From a bacterium (GTDB taxonomy: Bacteria > Bacillota > Bacilli > Lactobacillales > Streptococcaceae): 64,000 bases of DNA. Position numbers and translations under genes: made by a program. Position 1 is the stretch's first letter. Each line of letters opens with the position of its first letter. The DNA is taken from positions 1-64,000 of the forward strand of contig CAJNDD010000007.1 in NCBI GenBank assembly GCA_905221435.1, in the 5' to 3' direction. The notes below the pieces were generated by a model, which saw nothing but the letters and a program-made list of their open reading frames with translations, did not search any database and was not told the origin of the DNA. Below, one piece after another: positions 24,705 to 35,695 of this stretch.

Positions 24705-24908
24705 CTTTTTCTTCTTACCTCCATGAAATACAAAGGTCGTTAAAAGCAAAGTGAAAATAGGAAAATTAACGTTAGTTCTTCTTATTCTAGGTAATTTTTT
24801 CTTTTTCACATAATAGCTTTTAGGCCATGTTCAATTCTATCTATATTCTAGCAAGTACAAGATACTTCCGCCCTAGAATATTTGTACAAGATCTAAAGGT
24901 GTAAATTT

Positions 24909-25403
24909 CTATAACTTATCCTTTAGTTTCTCAACAAAGAGATAAGCTGCAGGGCAGGTCAAGGTGTTCTTAATCGTCAAATGGTTGATTTGATGAATCT
25001 TCTTACGATCTGTATGGGGAAATTCTCGGCAGGCCTTGGGACGAACATCATAGATGGAGCAGAGATTATCCCCTCCTAGAAAGGGGCAAGGCATGGATTT
25101 GAAAACCTTATCTCCATCTTCATCAACTTGTAAAAACTCTGCTTCAAAGGCTGGTAATTTCATCTTAAAATATTTGGCAATACGGGTAATATCAGTTTCT
25201 TTAAAGTCGGGTCCCAATGTCTTGCAACAGTTAGCACAGGCAGTACAATCAATCTCAGCAAAAACTTCTTCGTGAATCTGCTGAGCTATCTTATCTAGAT
25301 TTTTTGGTGGCTTTTTCTTTAGATTAGCTAATACTTTGCGATGCTCTTTTTGCTTTTGCAAGGCTAACTGGTGGTAATACTCAATATCAATTTCTTTAGA
25401 CAT
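24909..25403 (-). CDS. YkgJ-type Cys-cluster protein (164 aa)
   Basis: Carries the zinc/iron-binding cluster CTACANCCKTLGP ... CPFLGGDNLCSIYDVRPKACREFP, the CxxCxxCC...CPFL...CxIYxxRPxxCRxFP pattern of the YkgJ/UPF0153 family. Function in the cell is not established. The first 50 residues are a charged helix. It stands alone between the AraC gene and eno, on the minus strand. Confidence 0.88.
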   Translation of the reverse strand: MSKEIDIEYYHQLALQKQKEHRKVLANLKKKPPKNLDKIAQQIHEEVFAEIDCTACANCCKTLGPDFKETDITRIAKYFKMKLPAFEAEFLQVDEDGDKVFKSMPCPFLGGDNLCSIYDVRPKACREFPHTDRKKIHQINHLTIKNTLTCPAAYLFVEKLKDKL

Positions 25404-25474
25404 AAATGCTTTCTAATACAAGTGTTTTTGTCTATTATATCATAAACAAGTCCTCTTTTTTGCCCCCTGAACAG

Positions 25475-25508
25475 AAAAAAAGCCCTTCGGATAAAATCCG
25501 AGGGGCTT
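25475..25508 (-). terminator. Terminator after eno
   Basis: AAGCCCCTCGGAT pairs with ATCCGAAGGGCTT around a TTT loop, with a T-run on the minus strand. A second hairpin (AATAGTTCA/TGAACTATT, 25561-25579) lies right at the eno stop, so transcription of eno ends behind two structures. Confidence 0.92.
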
Positions 25509-25579
25509 GAAACGTTGTTAAATCAACGGCCGAACTGTTGAATTTCAAGGTTCGGGATAAAATAGTTCACTGAACTATT

Positions 25580-26887
<1,308 letters not shown>

Positions 26888-26921
26888 TTACTCTCCTTTG
26901 AGTTAAATTTTTTACACCTCT

Positions 26922-26950
26922 ATGATACCTTAAAAATAAGCGTTTTTCAA
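26922..26950 (-). promoter_or_regulatory. eno promoter
   Basis: On the minus strand TTGAAA (26950-26945), a 17-base spacer and TATCAT (26927-26922) stand 37 bases before the eno start. Confidence 0.8.
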
Positions 26951-26991
26951 GAAAAAACGTTATCTTTGTGCAAATTTTCCTTAACTTTATA

Positions 26992-27006
26992 AAGTAATCG
27001 CTTTCT
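26992..27006. promoter_or_regulatory. cre-like site between eno and the divergent gene
   Basis: GTAATCGCTTTC (26994-27005) is close to the CcpA cre consensus (GAAAGCGATTAC on the eno strand). It lies about 45 bases upstream of the eno -35 box, a position compatible with activation, and also just before the promoter of the + strand gene. Confidence 0.4.
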
Positions 27007-27029
27007 TTTGTCTGTTTTCTTGCGATTTT

Positions 27030-27046
27030 TGTGATATACTGTTTTT
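27030..27046 (+). promoter_or_regulatory. Extended -10 promoter of a leaderless gene
   Basis: TGATATACT (27032-27040) is an extended -10, and only 6 bases separate it from the ATG at 27047. The expected transcription start is thus the A of the ATG, and no ribosome site exists. Confidence 0.6.
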
Positions 27047-27493
27047 ATGACAGATTTATCAAAACAACTACTAGAAAAAGCTCATGGTGGCCCGAAATTA
27101 AACCCTGACGAACAACGCCGCTATCTCGGGACTTTCGAGGAAAGAGTTCTTGGCTACGCGGATATCAGTACTGCCAATAGTTCTGAATTAGAACATGGAT
27201 TTTTCTCTATTTTAGAGGGTTTTCAAGAAAAGGTAGAGGCACTTTTTGTGAAGATCTCTCCAAATATCGAGTTTGACAAACAGGTCTTTTACTTAAAACA
27301 AGCAAAGGAAAGCAACTGCCAGGCGACTATTGTTTCAGACGATCATATAACCTCTCCTTTTGGTCTAGTTATTCACACGAATGAACCTGTTCAAGTGGAC
27401 GAGAAGGACCTTAGACTTGCTTTCTCAGACCTCTGGGAAGAGAAAAAGGCAGAGGCTCCTAAAAAATCCATCTGGAAAAAATGGTTCGGCTAA
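27047..27493 (+). CDS. YueI-family protein (DUF1694), probably leaderless (148 aa)
   Basis: The opening [33 protein letters not shown] and the middle [23 protein letters not shown] fit the YueI/DUF1694 family, conserved in Firmicutes without a known function. It lacks a Shine-Dalgarno: its extended -10 sits 6 bases before the ATG. It is divergent from eno and ends by overlapping the stop of the convergent glycerate kinase gene by 4 bases. The C-terminus is a basic tail ending in WKKWFG. Confidence 0.88.
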   Translation: MTDLSKQLLEKAHGGPKLNPDEQRRYLGTFEERVLGYADISTANSSELEHGFFSILEGFQEKVEALFVKISPNIEFDKQVFYLKQAKESNCQATIVSDDHITSPFGLVIHTNEPVQVDEKDLRLAFSDLWEEKKAEAPKKSIWKKWFG

Positions 27494-28603
27494 TCTTTCC
27501 TCAACTTTAATAACCGACCAATATTGGCTGCTGTGTGCTCTAAATAGAGGCTTGCTTTTTTCAGACTATCTTCTAAAGGTTCACTTTTCTCTAAAATGGA
27601 AAAAGCAGCTTGTATATTTTCGAATGGTAGGGGAGGCAAATCGTCGGCAAGACTACCACAAATAGCGATAACAGGAACTCCGTTAGGGGTTCTTTTTGCT
27701 ACACCGATAGGAGCTTTTCCAGCAAAGCTTTGACTGTCCAGTCTGCCTTCTCCAACGATAACCAAGTCAGCATCTGCAACTTTCTTGTCAAAGTCTATCA
27801 AATCTAAACAGGTGTCAACCCCAGATACGATATCAGCCTGAACAAAGGCACAGAGACCCGCAGCAATCCCGCCTCCTGCTCCTGCTCCTTTAAGAGATAG
27901 GATTGAAGGCGAGAATTTTTCATAGAACCGCTGTATAGCCAGATCTACTGTTTCAAACAAAGCAGGGTCCAAGCCCTTTTGTTTTCCAAATGTATAGGTT
28001 GCCCCTCGATGACCACATAAAGGGCTCTCAACATCTGCTAAAATGCGAATCCGGACCTTCAGGAATCCTATATAGCTCATCTTTAGAAACTGACTCAAAC
28101 TCAAACAAAGTCTGACCGCAAGCCGGCAATTCTTTCCCTTTCTTATCATAAAACTGATACCCCAAACCAGCAGCTATACCTATTCCGCCATCATTAGTAG
28201 CCGTACCGCCAACGCCGATATAGATTTCTTTAATCCCTTGGTCAATGAGGTTGCGAATCAGCTCCCCAATACCGCGAGTTTGGAGGTTGAGGGAATTTCG
28301 TTTCTCATGAGGAATCTTCCCTAATCCAACCAAGTCAGCAACTTCAAAGAGCACTGTTTGATCTTTCTGAAAGTAGCGCATTGCTTCATTTAGGCCAAAA
28401 GGTCCCGTCACCTCTTGCCATTTTTCTTCGAGGTCAAGAGAATGTCGAATGGCATCTACAGTTCCTTCGCCACCATCACCAACTGGGCATAGCAGACATT
28501 CTACATCTGCAAGCGATTGTTGGAAACCTCTTTTTATAGCTTGGGCAACCTGTTCTGCAACCAAACTTTCTTTAAAAGAATCGGGTGCAATTACAATTTT
28601 CAT
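27490..28603 (-). pseudogene. glxK: Glycerate kinase gene with a frameshift
   Basis: ATG 28603 opens the GlxK/GarK-type kinase ([39 protein letters not shown]), which runs off frame and stops at TGA near 28028. The second half ([53 protein letters not shown]) continues in another frame to 27490. The two match a single protein of about 370 residues, the total being 1 base more than a multiple of three. The shift lies around 28040-28065. As written, phosphorylation of glycerate by this gene is lost. A sequencing error or phase variation are alternatives. It overlaps the convergent gene by 4 bases. Confidence 0.88.
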
Positions 28604-28612
28604 AGTTCCCTC

Positions 28613-29257
28613 TCATTCTAAGAAATCAATCAAAGGTAGAACTTCCAAAAAATCCCTCGTATCTACATGACAAGCTATCTCTGCTTTTACGACCTCCTTG
28701 GCACAAAAGGCTATACCGTGACCTGCTGACTTTAACATCAAGAGGTCATTGGCACCATCACCGATGGCAAACGTTCTTTCTTTGGGAAGTTTCAGTTCTT
28801 TTCTCCATTTCTCAAGAGTAGCTTGTTTTACTTGACCTGTCACAATTTCACCTACTAGTCGACCTATTAAAAAACCGTCTTTGACTTCCAACTGGTTGGC
28901 AGAGAAATAGGAGATACCAAGGGATTTTGCTAATCTCTCAACTATTGGTGTAAATCCACCAGACACTAGACCGACTAGAATACCATTCTTTTGAAGTATG
29001 GAGATAAATTCTTGAGCATTTTGGGAAAGATGAATGGATTTGAAGACAGTATCAAAGACCGAAATCGGAAGACCTTTTAACAAAGCCACTCTCGATCGTA
29101 AACTCCTTTCAAAGTTCAGTTCACCTAGCATTGCCTGTCTTGTAATCTGCGAAATTTCGGCTTCGCAACCTGCTTCTTTTCCTAAAAGATCAATCACTTC
29201 TTCTGCTATCAGGGTGCCATCAACATCCATGACACAGAGGCCTTTTACTTGCGTCAT
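28613..29257 (-). CDS. serB: Phosphoserine phosphatase (214 aa)
   Basis: HAD-family enzyme that makes serine from phosphoserine. Motif I is MDVDGTLIAEEVIDLL, motif II VGLVSGGFTPIVERLA, motif III the Lys of TGQVKQATLEKW and motif IV FAIGDGANDLLML. It lacks the N-terminal ACT extension of longer SerB forms. ATG 29257 has GAGGAG 5 bases upstream; the preceding GTG is in frame but too close. It starts the pair serB-glxK, 9 bases apart. Serine and glycerate metabolism are neighbours, which makes the pairing sensible. Confidence 0.92.
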   Translation of the reverse strand: MTQVKGLCVMDVDGTLIAEEVIDLLGKEAGCEAEISQITRQAMLGELNFERSLRSRVALLKGLPISVFDTVFKSIHLSQNAQEFISILQKNGILVGLVSGGFTPIVERLAKSLGISYFSANQLEVKDGFLIGRLVGEIVTGQVKQATLEKWRKELKLPKERTFAIGDGANDLLMLKSAGHGIAFCAKEVVKAEIACHVDTRDFLEVLPLIDFLE

Positions 29258-29284
29258 CACTTCTCCTCTTTTCTAAACAGCCCA

Positions 29285-29313
29285 AAAATCGTATGAAAGA
29301 ATCATACGATTTT
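29285..29313 (-). terminator. Terminator of the glg operon
   Basis: AAAATCGTATGA pairs with TCATACGATTTT around a 5-base loop, followed by a T on the minus strand. It lies just after the glgA stop. Confidence 0.88.
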
Positions 29314-29318
29314 ATCTA

Positions 29319-30752
29319 TTAGTTGACTAAACTATGGTACAGGTCAAGATAAGACTTGCAGGCTGTATCCCATGAGAAATCACATTCCATAGCTTGTTTT
29401 TGTAGATTTCTCCAAACATCTGGCTGGTTCTTATAAACATCCAAGGCTGTTTGGAAACTCCAGTTAAGCCAGTATGGTGTTAAATTGTCAAAGCTAAATC
29501 CAGTTCCACTTCCTTCGATTGGATTGAAGGATTGAACTGTATCTCTTAGTCCACCAACCTCATGAACCAATGGTAGAGTTCCATAGCGCATCGCCATCAT
29601 TTGAGACAAGCCGCATGGTTCAAAACGACTTGGCATGAGGAAGAGATCACAAGCTGCGTAGATTTCTTGAGCGAGCTTGACATCGAAAGTGATATTTGCT
29701 GATAGCTTGTCAGGATAGACTTGAGCAAACCAAGAGAAGGAATGTTCAAAAGCCGGGTCACCTGTTCCTAAAAGAACGATTTGAACGTCCTCTTGTAAGA
29801 AACGATGCAAGCTTTCTACAACTACATCAAAACCTTTTTGGCGTGTCAATCGAGAGACAATCCCAACCAGAGGAACATCTGCTCGCACAGGTAGACCAAC
29901 TCTCTCTTGCAATTTTGCTTTGTTTTGTGCTTTTCCTGACAAGTCATCCTTATCAAAATGATAGTCTAAAAGAGCATCTGTCTCTGGATTATAGAGATCA
30001 GTATCGATTCCATTAACAATACCTGAAACCTTACCTGACTCCATACGAAGAATCTGATCCAAACCACAACCGAATTGGCTAGTCATAATCTCATGCGCAT
30101 AGCTAGGGGAAACGGTTGTGACACGATCCGCGTAGAGAATACCTGCTTTCATCCAGTTGAGACAATCATTCCAGCGAAGGGTGCCATCAGCATAGCGTTC
30201 AAAACCAACACCGAACAAATCCCACAACATTCCTTCAGAAAATTGACCTTGGAATTCTAAATTATGAATAGTTAAAACGGTTCTGATTCCTTGATATGCC
30301 TGAATCCATCTGTATTTTTCCTTCAAGAGGAAAGGAATCATAGCGGTGTGATAATCATGGGCATGGAGAATATCTGGAATGAAATCAATTCGCTCCATGG
30401 CTTCAAGAGCAGCCAGTTGGAAGAAGGCAAAACGTTCACCATCATCGAAATCTCCGTAAACATGACCTCGGAAGAAATACGTTTGATTGTCTACGAAGTA
30501 GAAGGTAACACCATTCAAAACGGTCTTCTTAATACCACAGTACTGTCTACGCCATCCTACACTCACTTCAAAGTGAAGAACATCCTCAATCTGGTCGCCG
30601 AACTTAGCCTCTACCATGTCATAGTAAGGTAAGACAACCGCAACTTCGTGTCCTGCCTTTACTAGTGATTTGGGAAGAGCGCCAATGACGTCTCCCAAAC
30701 CACCTGTTTTTGAAAAGGGCGCACCCTCTGCTGCTACGAATAAAATTTTCAT
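29319..30752 (-). CDS. glgA: Glycogen synthase (477 aa)
   Basis: Transfers glucose from ADP-glucose to the growing alpha-1,4 chain. GT5 family: the ADP-glucose-binding [16 protein letters not shown] is at residues 15-30, and the late GT-B motif is [20 protein letters not shown]. Full length. Its start overlaps the glgD stop by 4 bases (ATGA), so it is translationally coupled as the last gene of glgBCDA. Confidence 0.97.
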   Translation of the reverse strand: MKILFVAAEGAPFSKTGGLGDVIGALPKSLVKAGHEVAVVLPYYDMVEAKFGDQIEDVLHFEVSVGWRRQYCGIKKTVLNGVTFYFVDNQTYFFRGHVYGDFDDGERFAFFQLAALEAMERIDFIPDILHAHDYHTAMIPFLLKEKYRWIQAYQGIRTVLTIHNLEFQGQFSEGMLWDLFGVGFERYADGTLRWNDCLNWMKAGILYADRVTTVSPSYAHEIMTSQFGCGLDQILRMESGKVSGIVNGIDTDLYNPETDALLDYHFDKDDLSGKAQNKAKLQERVGLPVRADVPLVGIVSRLTRQKGFDVVVESLHRFLQEDVQIVLLGTGDPAFEHSFSWFAQVYPDKLSANITFDVKLAQEIYAACDLFLMPSRFEPCGLSQMMAMRYGTLPLVHEVGGLRDTVQSFNPIEGSGTGFSFDNLTPYWLNWSFQTALDVYKNQPDVWRNLQKQAMECDFSWDTACKSYLDLYHSLVN

Positions 30753-31888
30753 GAATGAATATCCTCTGTAACTTTTTCGCCTTTTTTGACTACAACTGGG
30801 TGTTCTGCAGTACCGCGAATAACGACACCGTCAGCAACTTCAACCCCTTTGTCCAAGATTGCATACTCAACTTGGGCTCCTTGACCAATCACAACACGAG
30901 GGAAAAGAAGGCTGTTTTTCACTACACTATCCTTGTGAGCATGAATGTTACGAGATAGGACGGACTGAACTACTTCACCCTCAATGATACTACCAGAAGC
31001 AAACTGAGAAGTACTTACTTTTGAAGTATTCGCATAGTAGGTTGGTTCTTCATTCTTAACTTTTGTGTAAATCTTTTGATTTGGTGAGAAGAGAGAGTAG
31101 AATTTTTTAGACTCAAGCATGTCGATATTTGCTTGATAATAGGACTGAACAGAATGAATGTTTGCTAAGTAGCCTGTGTATTCGTAAGCAAAAGCTCCTT
31201 CTTTTGCAGCTAAATCGCGAAGAACATAGCGCAACTTTTCAGGATATTCTTTCTGAGCTTCTTCTTCAAGTCGTTCAATCAACCAAGGAGTGTCCACAAC
31301 AAAGATATCTGTAGACATATTGAAGAGTTCATCCGTAGATTTATTATCAAAGAGTTTATGCGAACGAACATGGTCTGTTTCATCAATTTCCAAGATAGCA
31401 TTCACATCTGAAATATCTTTCTTCGGAAGTTTCTTATATACAACTGTAATCGGACCATTCGTTGTATTGTGTAGGTGGAAGACTTGATTCAAGTCAATAT
31501 TCACCAGTACATCGCAGTTAATCGAAACGGTTTGGTTTGAACCTGAACGTCTCAAGTAGGTAAGAAGTTGTTGGTAATACTCTTTTCCAACTGTACTGCT
31601 TTCAACACGAGTATTGTAAATTCCTAGATAGTAGTGACTTAGAAGGGTTGACAAGCCCCACTCACGACCTGAACGGATATGGTCGAAGACTGAGCTGATA
31701 TTGTCTTGTTGGAAAATACCAAAGATACTACGAACACCCGCATTTGCAAGACTGGAAAGGGGGAAGTCAATCAAACGGTATTTCCCACCGAAAGGCAAGC
31801 TAGCTACCGGACGGTGTTCTGTTAACGTTGACATATCATGAAAACCAACCGTGTTTCCTAAAATGGCTGAATATTTATCAATCTTCAT
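30749..31888 (-). CDS. glgD: ADP-glucose pyrophosphorylase subunit GlgD (379 aa)
   Basis: Paralogue of GlgC that forms a mixed enzyme with it in Firmicutes. It keeps the fold ([26 protein letters not shown]) but lacks the GlgC glycine-rich start GGQGTRL, having [14 protein letters not shown] instead, so it is the regulatory rather than the catalytic subunit. The C-terminal left-handed beta-helix repeats are present. It overlaps glgC by 11 bases and glgA by 4. Confidence 0.96.
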   Translation of the reverse strand: MKIDKYSAILGNTVGFHDMSTLTEHRPVASLPFGGKYRLIDFPLSSLANAGVRSIFGIFQQDNISSVFDHIRSGREWGLSTLLSHYYLGIYNTRVESSTVGKEYYQQLLTYLRRSGSNQTVSINCDVLVNIDLNQVFHLHNTTNGPITVVYKKLPKKDISDVNAILEIDETDHVRSHKLFDNKSTDELFNMSTDIFVVDTPWLIERLEEEAQKEYPEKLRYVLRDLAAKEGAFAYEYTGYLANIHSVQSYYQANIDMLESKKFYSLFSPNQKIYTKVKNEEPTYYANTSKVSTSQFASGSIIEGEVVQSVLSRNIHAHKDSVVKNSLLFPRVVIGQGAQVEYAILDKGVEVADGVVIRGTAEHPVVVKKGEKVTEDIHS

Positions 31889-33020
31889 CTGTTGCTACCC
31901 CCACTACTTCATTGTATCCTACTACTTGTACTTCATCAGTTCCGTCAATCTCTACGCCGTCTGCAATAATAGCACCCTCACCAATAATAGCACGAGTAAT
32001 CTTTGCTCCATGGCCAATAATAGCCCCACTCATGATAACAGAATCAACGACCTCAGCACCTTCACGTACTTGTGCTTCTGTTGAAAGAATCGAACGTTTA
32101 ACCGTTCCATCTACAAAACAGCCATCCACAACCAATGAATCTTCAACGTGAGCATGCGCACCAAAGTAGTTGGGTGGTGAGATCAAGTTTCTTGAGTAGA
32201 TCTTCCACTGACGATTGCGACTATCCAAGGCATTTTCTGGTGAGATGTACTCCATGTTGGCTTCCCAAAGTGACTCAATCGTACCAACGTCTTTCCAGTA
32301 GCCATTAAATTCATAAGCATAGACACTTTCACCAGACTCGAGATAGTTAGGGATAACGTTCTTACCAAAGTCTGACATATCCACATTGCTCTTTTCAGCA
32401 GCAACAAGCATATTGCGAAGTCGTTTCCAGTCAAAGATATAAATCCCCATAGAAGCCTTTGTAGATTTAGGTTGAGCAGGTTTTTCTTCAAATTCAACGA
32501 TACGGTTGTTGGCATCCGTATTCATGATACCAAAACGACTAGCTTCTTTGAGAGGAACATCTAGAACCGCTACCGTCAAACTGGCATTGTGATCCTTATG
32601 GGACTGAAGCATATCATCGTAGTCCATCTTGTAGATGTGGTCACCAGAAAGGATCAAAACATACTCTGGGTTGATACTGTCGATGTAGTCAATATTTTGG
32701 TAGATAGCGTGACTAGTCCCTTCAAACCAACGGTTTCCTTCACTTGCAGAGTAGGGTTGAAGGATAGAAACACCTGTGTTAATGCCATCTAGTCCCCAGC
32801 TCGAACCATTTCCGATGTGGTTGTTCAAGGCAAGGGGTTGGTATTGTGTAATCACACCGACATTGTGAATCCCAGAGTTAGCACAGTTTGAAAGCGCGAA
32901 GTCAATAATACGGTAGCGCCCACCGAATTGCACGGCTGGTTTAGCAATGCTTTGAGTGAGTTTTCCGAGACGTGTTCCTTGCCCACCGGCAAGGATCAAA
33001 GCTAGCATTTCATTCTTCAT
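31878..33020 (-). CDS. glgC: Glucose-1-phosphate adenylyltransferase GlgC (380 aa)
   Basis: Catalytic subunit that makes ADP-glucose from glucose-1-phosphate and ATP, the committed step of glycogen synthesis. It shows the nucleotide loop [15 protein letters not shown], the substrate region [16 protein letters not shown], the metal-site [11 protein letters not shown] and the C-terminal hexapeptide beta-helix ([21 protein letters not shown]). It overlaps glgB by 11 bases and glgD by 11 bases. Confidence 0.97.
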   Translation of the reverse strand: MKNEMLALILAGGQGTRLGKLTQSIAKPAVQFGGRYRIIDFALSNCANSGIHNVGVITQYQPLALNNHIGNGSSWGLDGINTGVSILQPYSASEGNRWFEGTSHAIYQNIDYIDSINPEYVLILSGDHIYKMDYDDMLQSHKDHNASLTVAVLDVPLKEASRFGIMNTDANNRIVEFEEKPAQPKSTKASMGIYIFDWKRLRNMLVAAEKSNVDMSDFGKNVIPNYLESGESVYAYEFNGYWKDVGTIESLWEANMEYISPENALDSRNRQWKIYSRNLISPPNYFGAHAHVEDSLVVDGCFVDGTVKRSILSTEAQVREGAEVVDSVIMSGAIIGHGAKITRAIIGEGAIIADGVEIDGTDEVQVVGYNEVVGVATDED

Positions 33021-34938
33021 TTTCTACTCCTTTTTGAGTTTTATTTGCGACAGTTTTAGTTGGTTTCAAACGACGCTTGATCTTCCAGATGCTTGCTCCC
33101 ATAGCAGGCAAGGTAAAGGTCAAAGTCTGCTCATAATCTTTCCATAAGCCTTCTTGAGTCTGAACTGTTTGATTGTGCTCTTTCCACACACCTCCCCATT
33201 CTTCTAATTCTGTATTCCAAACTTCTTCGTAAATACCTGCAACAGGTAAACCAATCGTAAAGTCCTTACGCTCAACTGGTGCCATATTAAAGACACAGAC
33301 TAACATTTCGTCCTTCTTGCCCTTACGAATAAAGGAAAGGACACTCTGATCTCTATTATCCGCATCGATAATCTCTATACCGTCATAACTAGTATCAATT
33401 TCCCATAGACAGCGATGGTCTTTATAGAATTGATTGAGTTGAGAAGTGAAATGTTTCATCTTGGCATTCATCGGATCTTCTAGATTAGACCATTCCAACT
33501 GCTCCTCAGACTTCCATTCTAGGAATTGCCCGTACTCACTACCCATGAACAAAAGTTTCTTACCTGGATGACAAATTTGATAGGTGTAGAGATTGCGCAG
33601 ACCAGAGAACTGATTGTAGCGATCACCCCACATCTTATGCATCATACTCTTCTTGCCATGAACCACTTCATCATGTGAGAAAGGTAGGAGATAGTTTTCA
33701 TTGAAAACATACATAAAGCTGAAAGTCACAAGATTAAAATCATACTTGCGATAAATCGGATCTTCCTCATAGAAACGGAGAATATCATTCATCCAGCCCA
33801 TATTCCATTTATAGTCAAATCCAAGGCCGCCCATTTCTTTCATACCAGTAATCTTTGTTGCTGATGAACTTTCTTCTGCAATCATCATGATGTCTGGATG
33901 AGCTAACTTAATCACTGTGTTTAACCGTTGAAGGAAATAATAACCTTCATAGTTAAGATTTCCACCGTCTTTGTTTGGAGTCCAAGGAGCATTATCATAA
34001 TCTAGATACAACATATTGCTCACTGCATCGACTCGAATACCATCTAAGTGGTAAAAATCAATCCAAAATTTAATACTTGAAATCAAGAAAGACTGGACCT
34101 CATTTTTCCCGAGGTCAAAATTCAGAGCACCCCAGCCATAGTTATGAGCCTTGTTATGGTCTTGGTATTCAAAAGTTGGTGTACCGTCATAATATGCCAA
34201 GGCATCATCATTAATAGTGAAATGACCTGGAACCCAGTCGACGATAACACCGATATTATTTATATGACACTCTTCAACGAAATCTTGGAATTCCTCAGGT
34301 CTGCCATAGGAATGTTCAAAAGCAAAGTAACCCATAAGCTGATAGCCCCAGCTCAAGCCAAGTGGGTGAGCCATTAGAGGCATGAACTCAATATGTGTAT
34401 AGTTCATCTCAACTAAGTATGGAATCAACTCGTCTTTCAGTTGCGAAAAAGTATAGGGACTACCGTCTGGATTTCTCTTCCAAGATCCTGCATGGGCCTC
34501 GTATATATTAACTGGTCGATCGAAAAATCCCAAACGCTTGCGACGCGCTAGCCAAAGGCCATCTTTCCACTTCTTTTCACGGATATTGGTCAGAACTGCT
34601 CCTGTACCCGGTCTAGCTTCAAAATAAACTGCCAACGGATCAATCTTCATAATCTGGTGACCATTTGCACGCGTGATATGATATTTATAAATCTGACCTT
34701 CCTGAGCCTGACTAGTAAAGACTTCCCAAACACCCGCTTCATTACGAACCATAGGAATTTGATTCTCAATCCAATTAGTAAAATCCCCAACTAGATGAAC
34801 TGCTTGTGCATTTGGTGCCCAAACCCTAAAAGTATAGCCAATTTCTCCGTTTTTCTCCTCTCTATGTGCTCCTAAATAATGCTGGAGGTGAAAGTTTTCA
34901 CCTGTAGTAAAGGTTCTTAATGCTTCTTGATTATTCAT
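33010..34938 (-). CDS. glgB: 1,4-alpha-glucan branching enzyme (642 aa)
   Basis: First gene of the glycogen operon; introduces alpha-1,6 branches. The N-terminal CBM48 domain ([23 protein letters not shown]) is followed by the GH13 barrel: nucleophile Asp in [13 protein letters not shown], acid Glu in MMIAEESSS, and [12 protein letters not shown]. The C-terminal beta domain ends in [10 protein letters not shown]. The promoter with a cre site lies directly upstream. Length is normal for short bacterial GlgB. Confidence 0.97.
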   Translation of the reverse strand: MNNQEALRTFTTGENFHLQHYLGAHREEKNGEIGYTFRVWAPNAQAVHLVGDFTNWIENQIPMVRNEAGVWEVFTSQAQEGQIYKYHITRANGHQIMKIDPLAVYFEARPGTGAVLTNIREKKWKDGLWLARRKRLGFFDRPVNIYEAHAGSWKRNPDGSPYTFSQLKDELIPYLVEMNYTHIEFMPLMAHPLGLSWGYQLMGYFAFEHSYGRPEEFQDFVEECHINNIGVIVDWVPGHFTINDDALAYYDGTPTFEYQDHNKAHNYGWGALNFDLGKNEVQSFLISSIKFWIDFYHLDGIRVDAVSNMLYLDYDNAPWTPNKDGGNLNYEGYYFLQRLNTVIKLAHPDIMMIAEESSSATKITGMKEMGGLGFDYKWNMGWMNDILRFYEEDPIYRKYDFNLVTFSFMYVFNENYLLPFSHDEVVHGKKSMMHKMWGDRYNQFSGLRNLYTYQICHPGKKLLFMGSEYGQFLEWKSEEQLEWSNLEDPMNAKMKHFTSQLNQFYKDHRCLWEIDTSYDGIEIIDADNRDQSVLSFIRKGKKDEMLVCVFNMAPVERKDFTIGLPVAGIYEEVWNTELEEWGGVWKEHNQTVQTQEGLWKDYEQTLTFTLPAMGASIWKIKRRLKPTKTVANKTQKGVENEE

Positions 34939-34953
34939 TCGATCCCCTCTCTT

Positions 34954-34969
34954 TTGTAAGCGTTTTCTA
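34954..34969 (-). promoter_or_regulatory. cre-like site at the glg operon start
   Basis: AGAAAACGCTTACAA on the minus strand is a close match to the CcpA cre consensus. It sits just after the -10 box, over the expected transcription start, a position that predicts repression when preferred sugars are plentiful. Confidence 0.65.
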
Positions 34970-34976
34970 TAATTCT

Positions 34977-35005
34977 ATTATACACTCTTTTAAGATAACT
35001 TTCAA
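34977..35005 (-). promoter_or_regulatory. glg operon promoter
   Basis: TTGAAA (35005-35000), a 17-base spacer and TATAAT (34982-34977) on the minus strand stand 38 bases before the glgB start. The rest of the gap to 35176 is AT-rich, with no other signal seen. Confidence 0.85.
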
Positions 35006-35176
35006 GCAGTTTACGGAATTTCTTAAAAAATATCTTGAAAATTTTGGAAAAATTGTCTTAACCTTGTATGAAGCTTTCATTTGTTTCATAAAAAAGAACA
35101 ATTTACATATATTTTCTTAGTATGATAACAAAACATTCGGTATTTTTCAATTTCCAACTGGTTTTTTGGTGAAAAT

Positions 35177-35204
35177 AAAATCAGGAAAAGCTTTTCCTGA
35201 TTTT
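35177..35204 (-). terminator. Terminator after the small lipoprotein gene
   Basis: A perfect palindrome (arms AAAATCAGGAAAAG / CTTTTCCTGATTTT) ends in a T-rich tail on the minus strand, five bases after the lipoprotein stop. Confidence 0.9.
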
Positions 35205-35209
35205 GTAGA

Positions 35210-35662
35210 TTATTTATTTTGGCGTTTAAATACAACATTTTTTAGTAAGGTCAGATTTGCAGCTTCCCGACTATCCACACTTGATAAATCGATCATCAAT
35301 TCATCTCCAGAAATTTTGTAGGGAACTTCTGTACCTCCTGTAGCTGGTTGGAGTGTCTTTTTAGCTTGGTTTACCTTTAAATCATATGTCTGATTATTTT
35401 TAACACCTGCCACATTGCTTTCAAATGTTAAAACACCCTTATCACCATCAATTGTCAATGAAAGAGAAAGTTTAAAATCGTCTCCAAGCAAGGATACAAA
35501 ACTTTCTTCGGAAAGACCTGACCCTGCAACTAATTTGCTAATTTCTTCTTTCGTTGGTTCATAAAGATAAGTACCATTGTCCTTGTTAGTAGAACATGCT
35601 ACTAGGACAACTGATAGAAATGTCAAAAATAAAGGTAGGATTATGTTCTTCATCTTTTTCAT
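35210..35662 (-). CDS. Small lipoprotein of unknown function (150 aa)
   Basis: A type II signal peptide with lipobox (FLSVVLVACSTNKD, Cys at about 24) predicts a membrane-anchored surface lipoprotein. The mature part alternates strands (LSLSLTIDGDKGVLTFESNV...PYKISGDELMIDLSS) and looks like a small beta-sandwich. No family recognised. ATG 35662 has AAGGAG 7 bases upstream; 35689 has none. It follows pulA by 33 bases on the same strand and may be co-transcribed with it. Confidence 0.82.
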   Translation of the reverse strand: MKKMKNIILPLFLTFLSVVLVACSTNKDNGTYLYEPTKEEISKLVAGSGLSEESFVSLLGDDFKLSLSLTIDGDKGVLTFESNVAGVKNNQTYDLKVNQAKKTLQPATGGTEVPYKISGDELMIDLSSVDSREAANLTLLKNVVFKRQNK

Positions 35663-35695
35663 ATGCAATCTCCTTTTTATCAATTTCATATTTTC

